From the NCBI GenBank assembly GCA_023846275.1, contig CM043874.1:25207630-25271629 (forward strand): a stretch of DNA of 64,000 nucleotides, given 5' to 3'. Positions 35,901 to 43,632 of this stretch are shown here, piece after piece (position 1 is the first letter of the stretch; every line of letters begins with the position of its first letter). The notes beneath the pieces are model-generated. The model saw only the letters and a list, made by a program, of their open reading frames with translations. It was not told where the DNA came from and made no database searches. A program made the position numbers and the translations under genes. This DNA comes from Vanilla planifolia. Taxonomy: Eukaryota > Streptophyta > Magnoliopsida > Asparagales > Orchidaceae.

Positions 35901-38900
35901 GAGCTACCAAGACTACTCAAAAAGCTTTGTGAGCCTACATAAGAATAGGACAATGAGGTTGGCCTTCCTTGAGAGTGCTTTTTGGGTACCTGATGAGTTT
36001 TGATATATTGTTCCGTTAGGTTCCTTCACTGGCACAACATTGTTAATGATCTACTCATTCAGTTTAGTTGATGCTTTTGATGCTTCAAGATGAGTTTTTA
36101 CATCAGATTCTTTTTTGTTGTGTTTACATTTGATTGAATTATGACCCTACTTGCAGTAATCTGCATAGTAGCTAGGTAAATTATCATATTGAATTTGTTG
36201 TCAAAACCCATTTGTGCTGCTGCAATTGTTTTTAATCTTGATTCGGATAGGCAATCCTTTAGCTAAATCCATTTCTATGCAAACTTTGGCCACACTTGCT
36301 CGAGTAAAGTTTGAAGTTGTTGTATCCACCTTTAGATGGTTACAAATTGGTAAAGCTAAAAAGTACAGGGCCTTTTTGTTTAAAAAAAAGGAATTGGTAA
36401 GTGCTTGAAGGATACCCAGACTAGAGTCAAAGACAGCTCCATGTTAAGGTGGAAATCTGGATGCCATTTGAATTGTCTCATTTGAAAATTCACCGCATTC
36501 CAAGAATGGTGATGCATCTCAAGAAATCCTCTTTTTTATCAAATCTAATTAGAACATGCATGTCGTCCAATGATCCGACTTTGACCTCATTTTGGAATCC
36601 AATTTTTGTTGAAAGTCTTTTGAATGATATCCACACTAGGATTTTCATACAAAAATTTCCCAATTAAAACTTAAATGAGGTGGCCATTTTCGTGATTTTC
36701 TTTTCTTAGAATATTATTTCCGATTTCCATTTGAAAGTCGTCAATTTTATTTGAATAGTGTAATGGTTAATTGGTTCACCTAGAACCTCTACAAAGGAAC
36801 GGTTGGGGGAGGAGCCTGAGCCTGCCATAGGAGCAAAGAAACTAAAAGCCTAATTTAAATTACCTGAGTTAAAGATGGAAGCATACCATTGCTACTAAGC
36901 ATTTCCTTGAGATTGGATTTCCAACGTTAGATTTGTCGTAGACTCAAAAAATTCCAAACACCTTTCCGTCGCCTTCTCATCGCCCAACCTATATTCACTT
37001 AGTTTAATTTTTCATGGTTAAATGTTCACTAGATATGTAGTTTTTATAATTTTAAGGAATTATGAGAACTCCATAACTAGTGATATGGAGCTGTCATAAT
37101 TCCTGATAAATTAATTAGATTGCACAATTCTTACACTTACTCATTTAGCATTTTGCTTGGATAAAATTGAAGTGAATTTCCTGGTTTGAATTTAATCTCT
37201 ATTGAGTTTTATTAGCCTTCTCTCATCAATATGTTATCTTTTTTTGTTGAAGGGGGAGAATAGTTCATTTCTCCAAAATTTTTTTAGTTTAATCAAGATT
37301 GAGGATGTGGGTGAGTATTTCTTGACAGATTTATAGAACAGATGTCTTTTGCAATCGTGATGTAGAAAATGTATGTATTTGAAACTAAACAAGGGAAGCG
37401 GCAAAACTCATAAATAGACCCAATGACAATCACATGAAGATCATTTAGAAGCAGTAGAATCAGATTGTAGAAGCAAGTCTCGAAGTCTTAATTTACCAAG
37501 ATTGATAGATGTTATAGAACCTCCAATAGATAATGGCATTCATTTTTTCAGTTTTTAGTAGATTCTCGCATTTCAAAACTAGTAAGAATTAATTTTAAAT
37601 AGTAGAAATTTGAAGGCAAATAAATTGAGCAGTCTAAAAAGCACAAAACCAAGAAATAAGATGTAAATTGTTTTTTTATGGAAAGAAAACAAGAGTTTGT
37701 AATTCAAATTCTAGATTCACAAATCATGCATTATGCAAGATGTTTGATGGTTCATTGCATTAATAAGAGGTTTGATATGAAGATTAATATCTTAAAAAAT
37801 CTTATATGCAATTAATTAATGATGCTTGTACAAAGTGAATAATTTGGACAAAAATTTAAAATAAATAATTTACAAATCTATGCATCGTTTATATAATATT
37901 CGAAGAGGGTAATGTGTTCTCTTTAGGTGATATCCCAAGGAAATTGAATCTTTGAACAATGTGTGATTCCTATTTAAAGCTTTTAGAGATTTAGGGATGA
38001 ATTGTCCCATTTTTATAATAGTAAAAATCTTAGATTTTAGATGTGATAGTTTTAAGATGTTGAGATGTTTTTTGAGATGGTCTACTTTGGTCAATATAAG
38101 ACAACTAAATAAGACATCTCGACATAATGAGACTAAACCATTACAATATAATATTCGAGGATGAACCAAGCAAAAGCTAATGGGATTATAACACCTTAAA
38201 AGGGTATAATCTTCGGGTGACATCCAAGGGAGAGGAATTACCAAACAAGGTGCAGTTCTTAATCAAAACTTCAAAGAGCATAAGGATGAATTGTTTCACA
38301 TAGGTTATAAAAGACACTTTATATGTGATACCATAGTCTTAAGTGGTTGAGATGTCTTTTGAGGATGAAATTGACTTTGATTGATATGAGACAACGAAAT
38401 GGGACAATATCTCAAGATAGTGAGACCAAGTTGTTTTCATTTAATATAGGTGTGAAGCAATGCTTGTTTAAAGAAATATATGCACTTTATATGCACATAA
38501 TTAATAATATACTAATGCATGTCTTTTAAAATGTTATGAATTATACATGTGTAAAAATAATTGTACATATATATTCAATAAGCATATAAATGAAATTAGA
38601 TTGGACCTTAGCAATGAAGAAGGCATGCCAAATCATTATGCATCTACAATTGGATGGTGTGCTTTCATGATATCGATTTAAACAACATAAATGGTTATTG
38701 TTTAGAATGCAATGATCGGAAGTTTTACTAAAATGGATATCACAAATGGAAAAAGGTCAATAATTGTTTTGTATTCCTTTATCTATAAATAGAGTTCCTT
38801 ATCGATTTGATTGATTAATGAGTTTTTAATAATGAGATTCCATTCAAAAAAGAAGGGATTTTTGTAAAAGATAATGGACTTTCATTGTTTTCATTAATTT

Positions 38901-41900
38901 GGAATTTTAGTTTTGTGGTTTAATCCAAATATCATCAACTTCCTAATGCATTCTTATTAAAGTTATAAAAAATTTAGTGAGATTAATATTTTATTCATTA
39001 TTTGAGTCGTAAATTTTGTTTCTTTGACTATCTTTTGGATGTTGTGTTTTGGTTGTCTAAGACATGAAATATAGTTCAAAAAGAGGATGATGAATTACTA
39101 AAACTAAAATTTTTTATTTTTTATAAAAAGTATTTTTAAAAAAATATTTTAAAATAATTTTGAACAAGTTTGAATAAATCTTTAAAAATAATTTTGCATA
39201 AATTTTAATTTTATTTTAAAAAATGTTAATTTTTTTAACAATAATTTTTATAAACGTTATAGAATAAGAAAATCAATATATATTAAAAAGTACCCAAATG
39301 ATTTAGGTTATTCAATTAAAATCAAGCTACATTCATTCCTTACAAAAATCAAACAAAAACACAACACAACCAATATATAAGTTTTTTTGTTAAATGGTTA
39401 GTAGATTAAACTCTCACAATAATAAAATAAAAGAGATAAATTATTATGGCCTTACAACGAAATAAAATTAGCAATAGGAGAAAGTAATTCGACAACATCA
39501 AATCAAAATTAGCACAAACAAAATTCTTATACTTGATGAAATATTAATTGAGATATAAGTGTTTCAATTGAATTAATTAAAAATAAAAAATCAAAAACTT
39601 AATTGATTTGAGAAGAAAGTAGAGATTACGAGTTTGAGTGAAAAATGTAGCAGCATAAGAAAGTAATGATGAACACGAGTTGTTAGCGGCTTGAATGTTG
39701 TGACTTAATTTTTTTCTTAGATTATGTAAAAATTTCATCAATTAATTTTGTTCAATAATTCACTTATTTATAGATATTTTCTAACAGCTAAAAACATTTA
39801 CCAAAATCGCCGATTAGTCATTACTGTTTTAATTAAAAAATCTCATCATAAATTTTTAATTAATAAATTATAAAAAAATCCCAAGGGCTTGAAATAAGAC
39901 CAAAAGAGCCGGTTGCACGGGAGTCGCTTGATTGGAAGAATCTTCGACCGTTCGATTGCGAAAATTGTGCAATTGGATCGTTGGGATTAAACAAGCGATA
40001 TCTAGAAGTTAGGATTTCATCTGAATTGTTAGATCTAAATTATGATATGATGGTTGGATTTAGATCTTACGTGCAATTACAAAATTGTACAATCGGACAA
40101 TGGATCTAATTAGATGTTTCTAAAAGGCGGATGAGATTGGGATCATTCGGCATAATTGTGTGATCGGACAACGAAACTTACTCCCACAATTCTGAGTAGT
40201 CGTGCAAATATGAGTTTAGTCCCACATGTTGCATTCGACTTTTGTTTATCTCTATATAACATATTCTTTGAAAATTTTCACTCTTGTAGTCATTAAAATT
40301 TTTATTTTTACTTCTCTTCTTTAAGTTATCTCATGAATATAATTATTACTTATTTAATACATGAATTTAAACTTTTTAACTTTCAACGGTAAATCCATTA
40401 AGTCTATTTTTATTATTTTACTAACATTTTTAATAGTTTGTCAAATTTTATTAAAAGTTTTTTTAATGTAAATTTAATAAGAAAGATCCTTGTAATCCTC
40501 TTAAAAGGGTATGCTCCTTTATTAGAGCCATCAATGGCCTTGTCAAGTATTCATTCAAATGAGCTCTAAGTGGTTTTCTTGTCATCATGATAGAGAAAGT
40601 ACCAATTCTTCAAAAAGGCTAATTAGTCCACTACATTGAAAGATAACAAGTCCTTTAACAAAGAGAAAAGCAATTTCATTGTGCATTAAGAACAATTATT
40701 TCTCAAATGCTTAGAAAAACTATTTAGGAAATGCTTGGTCATATGTGGCTTCAAAAGAAAGAAAAGTTCAAGAGTAAAAACAAGATGAAAGAGATTTTAT
40801 GCTATAAGTATGAGAGACCCTTGGCCTTGTATGTTTGAGGTGTTCACAACTAGAAAAGAATAATAAGTAAATGGAAGAAGGCAATAAAGGCAATTTGGAC
40901 TCTTTTAGGCCCAATGGATTGTGTGAAGCTCATTTTTAAGATTTGTGTGTAGGCTAGTTTGCTTACTTTTGCAAAGAGCATTTTGGGAAACCTATTCATT
41001 TGGTTAAGGTAGATGCATACTATTTTAAAATATTTGTGAGTTCCTTTCATTTATATTTTACTTGTTGGGGTGGATACATACTATTTTAAAATATTTATAT
41101 GTTCTTTCGTTATATTTATCTGTCTATTAATATTCAAATTTGCTTCCTATAGCTTTTAAAATTCACCTCACTTTGTGAAATTCATGATTTAATCCTTTTT
41201 CTGTGTCATATGCTCTACTCTTGCTACCAGAGAATGGTCTTAGCGAGGGTGTAAACCACAAGCAATGTCATGGCAAACTTAGGATTAAATGATTTTGCTA
41301 CACTAAATGATGGTGCTTCTTCATATTTTCACTTCTTAGGAAAGTTTAATCTCTGTCAAAAGAATTAGACAAATCTATCTTGAAAGTGTGAATCTCAAGT
41401 CATGGGAATTTGTTAAAAATCCTCTTGAATAAATGATAAAAAAGATTAGGAATTCATGCGCGAAAGACTCAAGATGACGTTACACATTGGAGGACACTTG
41501 GCACTTTTAAGTTCATGTGACATCAATATTTATTTTGCATTATGAGTTGTCTATTTTTGAATATAATATAGTTATGACACTTTGAGCAAATATGATATTT
41601 GGAGTAAAATTGAAGTCACTTAAGAATGTTCTCAAGTTAGACAGAGTAAACTAAACATATTAATGCATGAATTTGAACTTTTTAACTTCCAACAGTCAAT
41701 CCATTAAGTCTATTTTTATTATTTTACTAACATTTTTAGTGGTTTATCAAATTTTACTAGAAGGTTTTTTAATATAAATTTAATGAGAATGATCCTTGTA
41801 ATCCTCCTAAAAAGGTATGCTCATCTAGTAGAGCCATCAATGGCTTAAGACTTGTCGAGTCTTAATTCAGATGAGCGTCTCAGTGGCTTTCTTGCCATCA

Positions 41901-43632
41901 TGATGGAGAAAGAAGTACCAATTCTTAAAAAAGGCTAATTAACCCACTACATTGAAAGATAACAAGTCCTCCGATGAAGAGAAAAGCAATTTCATTGTGC
42001 ATTAAGAACAATTATTTTTCAAATTCTTAGAAAAACCACTTAGGAAATGTTTGGTCCTGTGTGGCTTCAAAAGAAAGAAAAGTTCAAGAGTAAAAGCAAG
42101 ATGAAAGAGGTTCTATGCTATGAATATGAGAGAGCCTTGGCCTTGTATGTTTGAGGTGTTCACAACTAGAGAAGAATAAGAAATGGAATAAGGCAATAAA
42201 GGTCATTTGGAGCAACTTAGATGAGTGCTCATCTAATGTTTAGAAATTGAGTCAAGAAGCATAAAATTACATCATGAGAAATAATGCACATGATAACAAT
42301 TTGTTATATGGCATGTCTATCTTATTCTATATTAATGCATTTGACATATACATTAGGTGTTGAAAATTTGTAGTCAAATATGAAAGATTTAACATGAATT
42401 ACATTGTCTAAGATTATGCGAATTTATTTTTGAAAATCTAAAATTGGTTTACAACAAAAAAAAGAACAAGAAATTCCATAGCTCAACGAATTATGATTAA
42501 TATAAACTTGAAAACAGAATTACGAAATCTAAGAATCCTACTTGGTAGATCTCAAGTTACATCATCTATTAGTGCTATACAAATTTTACATACTATATCT
42601 TATGCTAGTTATAACTTATATTCCTATGATCATTCATTTATTAGCGGATCACATTTTTGAACTCATCATGCTTCAAAAAGATCGCAATTTAAAGACGACT
42701 CTCCTATCATATCTAATCATTGTGCTAAAAAGGACATGCCTCATCTGCGCATAGTATTCAGAAATCCATAGAACCATATAAACTTAGATATTTATTTGTA
42801 GATGCTTTTGTATGGATATTTCTTTTCTACTCCTATCAACAAGTGTTATGTATGTATGTGTGCGTGGCATTTAGAAACCCATAAAATTAAATAAACTTAG
42901 ATATGTAATTTTTAGTTGCTTTTGTATGGATGGTTCTTTTCATCTCTTGTCAATGAGTAGTAGTGTTGTATGTGTATGTGAAGAGGATGGAATAAGAGAA
43001 GCTTACAACCTTTTTATTCAGTTTTTTATTTTAATTTTTGCTACTTTGGTTCAGTGAATTGACCTTGAATCTGTCTTGATTCTTTTTGTTGCTGCTTTAA
43101 TTGTAGCTGGTTGAGACAGATGGCTCATCCTTCATTCCACCTTCAATAGTTCGCATTCTTAATTACAAAGCCTGCAGAGGTACGCATTTGAGCCAGCAAA
43201 ACTAAGCATTTTGCAAATTGCATCAACTTAACCCCTGCTTTGTGGTAAAAAAAAACAAGGTGCCATCATGTTTGGAGATGCTCTATTGCCTTCAGAATGT
43301 TCACTCATTGTTGACGAACTGAAAGCAACATCGTTGTGCTTCCAGGTTCTGTTTCCTATTGTGCTAAAATTACACAACAAATACTCTTATTGAAACTAGT
43401 TTTACACATCTCTGTTCCTTATTTCGATTTCATGTGTACTTAGTGTGCCCATGGGAGACCAACCACTGTACCTCTTCTTCACTTGCCATCCCTACACGAG
43501 CAGCTGTCCAAACTTGGCCTGGAGATGGATGAACGATCAGACCAGTGGCATGGGCTGCGCAGGCATCGGCCAAGCATTGATCGAGCAAGGCATCGCCTGG
43601 AGTTGTCCAAGAGTTCTCTTCATGCTTCATGA
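11377..43632 (+). CDS. MLH3: DNA mismatch repair protein MLH3, 3' part, 14 exons
   Basis: MLH3 pairs with MLH1 to form MutL-gamma, the nuclear endonuclease that helps resolve meiotic crossover intermediates and contributes to mismatch repair (family knowledge). Exons: 11377-11455, 11797-13302, 13407-13488, 13567-13637, 13744-13829, 13912-14112, 14335-14379, 14465-14518, 14603-14709, 27013-27061, 28113-28172, 43107-43179, 43260-43345, 43444-43632. All introns are GT-AG and the phases fit, giving 895 residues plus TGA. Residues 1-26 end the N-terminal domain and about 27-608 form the linker, with a basic S-Q-S-A-P-P-F-F segment. About 609-895 form the endonuclease domain, with DQHAADERIRLE at 674-685, ACR at 802-804 and CAHGRP at 834-839. 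All these metal-site motifs are intact. The ATPase exons are not in the window. Introns of 12.3 and 14.9 kb are full of retroelements. Confidence 0.93.
11797..13302 (+). CDS. MLH3: MLH3 exon b, large linker exon
   Basis: 1506 bases. The acceptor is CATTAG|GCATTTC and the donor TTTCATG|GTATTA. It encodes the poorly conserved, Ser/Asn/Asp-rich linker between the ATPase and endonuclease domains. It includes a basic L-K-R-K-R-C patch that could serve nuclear import (inference), and near its end the conserved segment L-R-L-S-R-S-Q-S-A-P-P-F-F-K-G-K-K-R-F. The frame stays open 62 bases past the donor, to a stop at 13362-13364, so intron retention would end the protein before the endonuclease domain. 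Confidence 0.9.
13407..13488 (+). CDS. MLH3: MLH3 exon c
   Basis: The acceptor is TTTATCAG and the donor TTCAAG|GTTT. Phases join the preceding single base and leave two bases. It encodes linker sequence A-P-T-G-Q-L-E-D-Y. It has no motif of its own; support is splice-site quality and frame. Confidence 0.75.
13567..13637 (+). CDS. MLH3: MLH3 exon d
   Basis: The acceptor is ATTGTTAG and the donor GTTGAGG|GTAAAT. It encodes L-F-N-N-E-K-L-P-A-S-K, still linker. Phase fits both neighbours. Confidence 0.75.
13744..13829 (+). CDS. MLH3: MLH3 exon e
   Basis: The acceptor is TGTTGTAG and the donor ACCCAT|GTATGC. It encodes a G-C-A-L-D-A-F-D-P segment and K-W-R-Q-T, the entry to the conserved C-terminal region. 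It ends in phase 0. Confidence 0.8.
13912..14112 (+). CDS. MLH3: MLH3 exon f, endonuclease domain start
   Basis: 201 bases, phase 0 at both ends. It encodes the first strongly conserved C-terminal stretch: L-V-P-E-S-I-S-K-E-C-L, then K-Y-I-P-V-V, then V-I-I-D-Q. The final Asp-Gln begins the metal-binding DQHA motif, which is split across the intron. The donor is GATCAG|GTCCAT. Reading on past it gives a plausible but false continuation to a stop at 14214. Confidence 0.92.
14335..14379 (+). CDS. MLH3: MLH3 exon g, catalytic motif
   Basis: 45 bases with acceptor CTTGTCAG and donor AAAAAG|GTCAAT. It encodes H-A-A-D-E-R-I-R-L-E-G-L-R-K-K and completes DQHA(X)2E(X)4E, the metal-binding motif of MutL endonucleases. 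Confidence 0.93.
14465..14518 (+). CDS. MLH3: MLH3 exon h
   Basis: 54 bases, phase 0. It encodes V-L-N-G-E-L-S-S-I-T-Y-L-D-T-E-N-E-L, a conserved surface of the C-terminal domain. The acceptor reads TTAAAG and the donor CTG|GTTTGA. Confidence 0.88.
14603..14709 (+). CDS. MLH3: MLH3 exon i, last before giant intron
   Basis: The acceptor is TTGGTCAG and the donor GAAAG|GTAAGT, a near-consensus 5' splice site. It encodes I-L-P-E-F-V-F-Q-M-L and the I-K-K-W-G-W-I-C block typical of plant MLH3. It leaves two bases of an Arg codon that is finished 12.3 kb downstream. Confidence 0.92.
17797..18471 (+). repeat. left LTR of nested element
   Basis: It aligns along its length with 21328-22018. Shared blocks are ATACTTGAAGAT, CTTTCTTATC, TTGATATTATTAT and TTTTGTATTT, and both copies end TTCTTAA followed by TA or CA. 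A (TA)n run at about 17945-17979 is specific to this copy. The start at TG 17797 is estimated from where similarity stops. Confidence 0.75.
18473..18484 (+). other. primer binding site, initiator-Met type
   Basis: TGGTATCAAAGC lies one base after the left LTR. It is one base off the common plant TGGTATCAGAGC site and marks where minus-strand DNA synthesis would begin. Confidence 0.75.
18485..20708 (+). other. internal region of nested element, mostly noncoding
   Basis: Apart from the 18831-19061 frame (W-Y-E-F-Q-N-F-Y ... and a K/E-rich tail, weakly gag-like), there are no domain motifs. The rest is AT-rich with many stops in all frames. Confidence 0.4.
20709..20762 (+). repeat. 22-bp tandem repeat, 2.5 copies
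   Basis: CATGTAATATTAGTTCATAATG at 20709-20730 is repeated with two substitutions at 20731-20752 and begins again at 20753. It lies inside the nested element, just before the longer degenerate array. Confidence 0.8.
20835..21135 (+). repeat. degenerate tandem array with GTACARTATGAT core
   Basis: Four irregular units of about 60-90 bp share the order GAGCTAAGTGTGCTGAG, A-rich tract, CTAGAGAATTTTGTACAGTATGATATAT (parts vary). The core word occurs near 20882, 20970, 21026 and 21110. It is part of the nested element's 3' internal region. The same core word recurs in other blocks of the window. Confidence 0.6.
21328..22018 (+). repeat. right LTR of nested element
   Basis: Partner of 17797-18471. 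It begins at TG after a weak purine-rich stretch (CATAGAGAAAGGAC) and ends TTCTTAACA with a canonical CA. The two LTRs differ at many positions by eye, so the insertion is old. Confidence 0.75.
23887..23926. repeat. perfect 13-bp inverted repeat, TG/CA microsatellite
   Basis: The arms CATATATGTGTGT (23887-23899) and ACACACATATATG (23914-23926) are exact reverse complements around a TG-rich loop. It lies just after the copia relic. Confidence 0.85.
23930..24868. other. gene-free intronic sequence
   Basis: No domain or repeat end recognised between the TG/CA hairpin and the LTR at 24869. The short + frames carry stops throughout. Confidence 0.4.
24869..25225 (+). repeat. short copia-type LTR, 357 bp
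   Basis: It starts TGTTGGAGAGGG and ends ATTTTACA. It has an internal CTATAAATGAG TATA-like box (near 25110) followed by ATTCTGTAATGAAG, the usual layout of a copia LTR promoter and R region. A primer binding site follows at once. No second LTR was found, so it is a truncated 5' end. Confidence 0.65.
25226..25241 (+). other. primer binding site after short LTR
   Basis: TGATATCAAATCAAGG directly follows the CA end of the LTR and matches the pattern TGGTATCAGAGCCAAGG with a few changes. Confidence 0.6.
25335..25870 (-). mobile_element. antisense Ty1/copia remnant with RT deleted
   Basis: On the minus strand the integrase-RT linker comes first (N-P-N-P-E-P-Y-G-L-P near 25800, then M-R-K-G-V-R). 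It runs directly into RNase H (P-N-R-D-I-K-I-Y-T-D near 25735, then T-S-T-S-S-Y, L-G-N-L-V-T and, near 25380, a K-L-I-I-T stretch). The RT that normally lies between these is absent. Its orientation is opposite to the adjacent LTR at 24869, so the two need not belong together. Confidence 0.68.
25871..27012. other. end of intron 9, unidentified sequence
   Basis: A slightly GC-richer block at about 26350-26850 may be an inserted element, but no motif identifies it. The frame at 26876-27082 overlaps the next MLH3 exon in the wrong reading frame upstream and is not a gene. Confidence 0.4.
27013..27061 (+). CDS. MLH3: MLH3 exon j, isolated
   Basis: 49 bases with acceptor TTTATTTCAG and donor GCC|GTAAGT. 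It encodes N-M-N-I-L-R-Q-Q-K-C-R-T-T-L-V-A, matching the family segment xLNLLxRQxTxVTLxAV. It completes the Arg codon begun at 14708-14709. Confidence 0.9.
27062..28112 (+). other. MLH3: MLH3 intron 10, 1.05 kb
   Basis: Ordinary AT-rich intron bounded by GTAAGT and TTCTTGCAG. No element recognised within it. Confidence 0.75.
28113..28172 (+). CDS. MLH3: MLH3 exon k, isolated
   Basis: 60 bases, phase 0. It encodes V-P-H-I-L-G-I-D-L-T-D-K-D-L-L-E-Y-V-E-Q, the conserved VPxILGxxLxxxDLxEFxxQ segment. The donor is AACAG|GTAATT and opens the 14.9 kb intron. Confidence 0.92.
28615..29960 (+). mobile_element. GC-rich non-autonomous element
   Basis: It opens with CAAGAGGGGGGGTGAATTG, then ATAACACAAAAGATTTTTAAAGTGGTTCGAC and a CCTACATCCACTCCC segment. 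That layout recurs in repeats of many plant genomes. The 3' half (about 29220-29960) is far richer in G+C than anything else in the window, ending near GGTCGACCCGCCC. Frames at 28772-29026 (+) and 29437-29744 (-) are compositional. Similar starts occur at about 61840 and 62345, so a family is present. No transposase, LTR or terminal inverted repeat was found, so the class is open. Confidence 0.55.
29731..29841 (+). repeat. 37-bp tandem repeat, three units
   Basis: Units start at 29731, 29768 and 29805. Each reads GYTCCGTTYRGCRTYGCYTG followed by a GC-rich CTGAATT or CTAAATT tail. It is part of the GC-rich element. Confidence 0.85.
29961..32465. other. intronic sequence, no element identified
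   Basis: AT-rich, with no protein domain. A possible LTR-type end (AAGGGTGTAACA) sits near 30470-30481. The frame at 31916-32113 (-) is unrecognised. Confidence 0.35.
32470..36970 (-). mobile_element. antisense L1-type LINE, decayed but nearly complete
   Basis: Read on the minus strand from about 36970 down. ORF1 has a DUF4283 region (I-I-Q-K-T-F-N-K-N-W near 36620; M-H-V-L-I-R-F near 36550; A-R-A-S-V-A-K-V-C-I-E-M-D-L near 36300) and a damaged zinc knuckle (near 36150) ending C-K-H. ORF2 has endonuclease remains (G-N-F-N-V-I near 35215; D-H-S-P-L-L near 35010). Its RT begins G-P-D-G-F-N-G-H near 34365, followed by L-I-L-I-P-K-I and K-L-L-A-N-R-L-H. A zf-RVT-like part follows (33118-32879, with a C-C-W-G-I-W-K-A-R stretch), then RNase H to about 32470. 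Many stops and frameshifts show it is dead. It lies antisense inside MLH3 intron 11. Confidence 0.88.
36971..37879. other. intronic sequence, no element identified
   Basis: AT-rich with no recognisable domain. It lies between the 5' end of the antisense LINE and the 290-bp dimer. Confidence 0.4.
37880..38465 (+). repeat. 290-bp tandem dimer
   Basis: Two diverged copies lie head to tail, about 37880-38170 and 38171-38465. Anchors are GGTGATATCC at 37926 against GGTGACATCC at 38216, and GACAACTAAATAAGACA at 38100 against GACAACGAAATGGGACA at 38390, both offset by 290. No third copy was found. Frames on both strands (37870-38244 minus, 38347-38529 plus) lie within the copies and encode nothing known. 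Confidence 0.78.
38466..40361. other. intronic AT-rich sequence with a GC-richer patch
   Basis: 38,470-39,900 is very AT-rich with no domain. The patch at about 39,900-40,210 has repeated phrases around AATTGTGCAATTGGATCG and AATTGTACAATCGGACAA, giving it an internally repetitive, transposon-like look. Confidence 0.4.
40362..40905 (+). repeat. copia gag segment, copy 1 of direct repeat
   Basis: It is nearly co-linear with 41663-42212 over about 545 bp. Decayed gag can be read: a K-E-K-S-N-F-I-V region (near 40665) followed by the zinc-knuckle relic I-L-C-Y-K-Y-E-R-P (near 40800; family CYxCxxPGHFKxxCP) and a K-K-A-I-K-A-I-W tail (family KKALxATW). The second Cys and the His/Cys of the knuckle are lost. 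Confidence 0.78.
41663..42212 (+). repeat. copia gag segment, copy 2 of direct repeat
   Basis: Same sequence as 40362-40905 with scattered differences and small indels, offset by about 1.30 kb. The 757 bp between them is not duplicated in what follows. This may be a local segmental duplication or two insertions of related elements. No LTR ends or tRNA site flank either copy. Confidence 0.78.
42213..43106. other. end of intron 11, unidentified sequence
   Basis: AT-rich intronic sequence. Two related phrases, CAGAAATCCATAGAACCATATAAACTTAGATAT near 42760 and TAGAAACCCATAAAATTAAATAAACTTAGATAT near 42870, form a short diverged duplication (parts vary). The frame at 42542-42754 matches nothing known. 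Confidence 0.5.
43107..43179 (+). CDS. MLH3: MLH3 exon l, ACR motif
   Basis: The acceptor is TTAATTGTAG and the donor GCAGAG|GTACGC. It encodes L-V-E-T-D-G, then P-P-S-I-V-R-I-L-N-Y-K-A-C-R. ACR is one of the motifs that line the metal site of MutL endonucleases. It ends one base into a Gly codon. Confidence 0.93.
43260..43345 (+). CDS. MLH3: MLH3 exon m
   Basis: It encodes A-I-M-F-G-D-A-L-L-P-S-E-C and ends S-L-C-F-Q, both strongly conserved. The donor is CTTCCAG|GTTCTG. The 80-bp intron before it ends TAAAAAAAAACAAG rather than with a pyrimidine tract. Frame and protein similarity still require this acceptor. Confidence 0.92.
43444..43632 (+). CDS. MLH3: MLH3 terminal exon, CxHGRP motif and stop
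   Basis: The acceptor is TGTACTTAG. It opens with C-A-H-G-R-P-T-T-V-P-L, the last conserved endonuclease motif, and ends in a basic Arg/His-rich tail (L-R-R-H-R-P-S-I-D-R-A-R-H-R-L) before TGA at 43630-43632. The tail is more variable than the motif region. Overlapping frames at 43445-43636 (+) and 43430-43663 (-) are shadows. Confidence 0.92.
   Translation, partial: CAHGRPTTVPLLHLPSLHEQLSKLGLEMDERSDQWHGLRRHRPSIDRARHRLELSKSSLHAS

Larger units (their letters stand above)
28173..43106 (+). other. MLH3: MLH3 intron 11, 14.9 kb, retroelement-filled
   Basis: It is bounded by GTAATT and TTAATTGTAG. It contains a (TA)n run (28449-28466), a GC-rich non-autonomous element, an antisense LINE of about 4.5 kb, a 290-bp tandem dimer and a duplicated copia gag segment. 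Phase is 0 on both sides, so correct splicing restores the frame. Confidence 0.85.

Noticed and set aside
11377-43632. MLH3 locus as a processed or dead pseudogene
   Set aside because: Introns are present with GT-AG sites, all 14 exons join in frame, and every catalytic motif is intact. Only the unseen 5' end leaves doubt.
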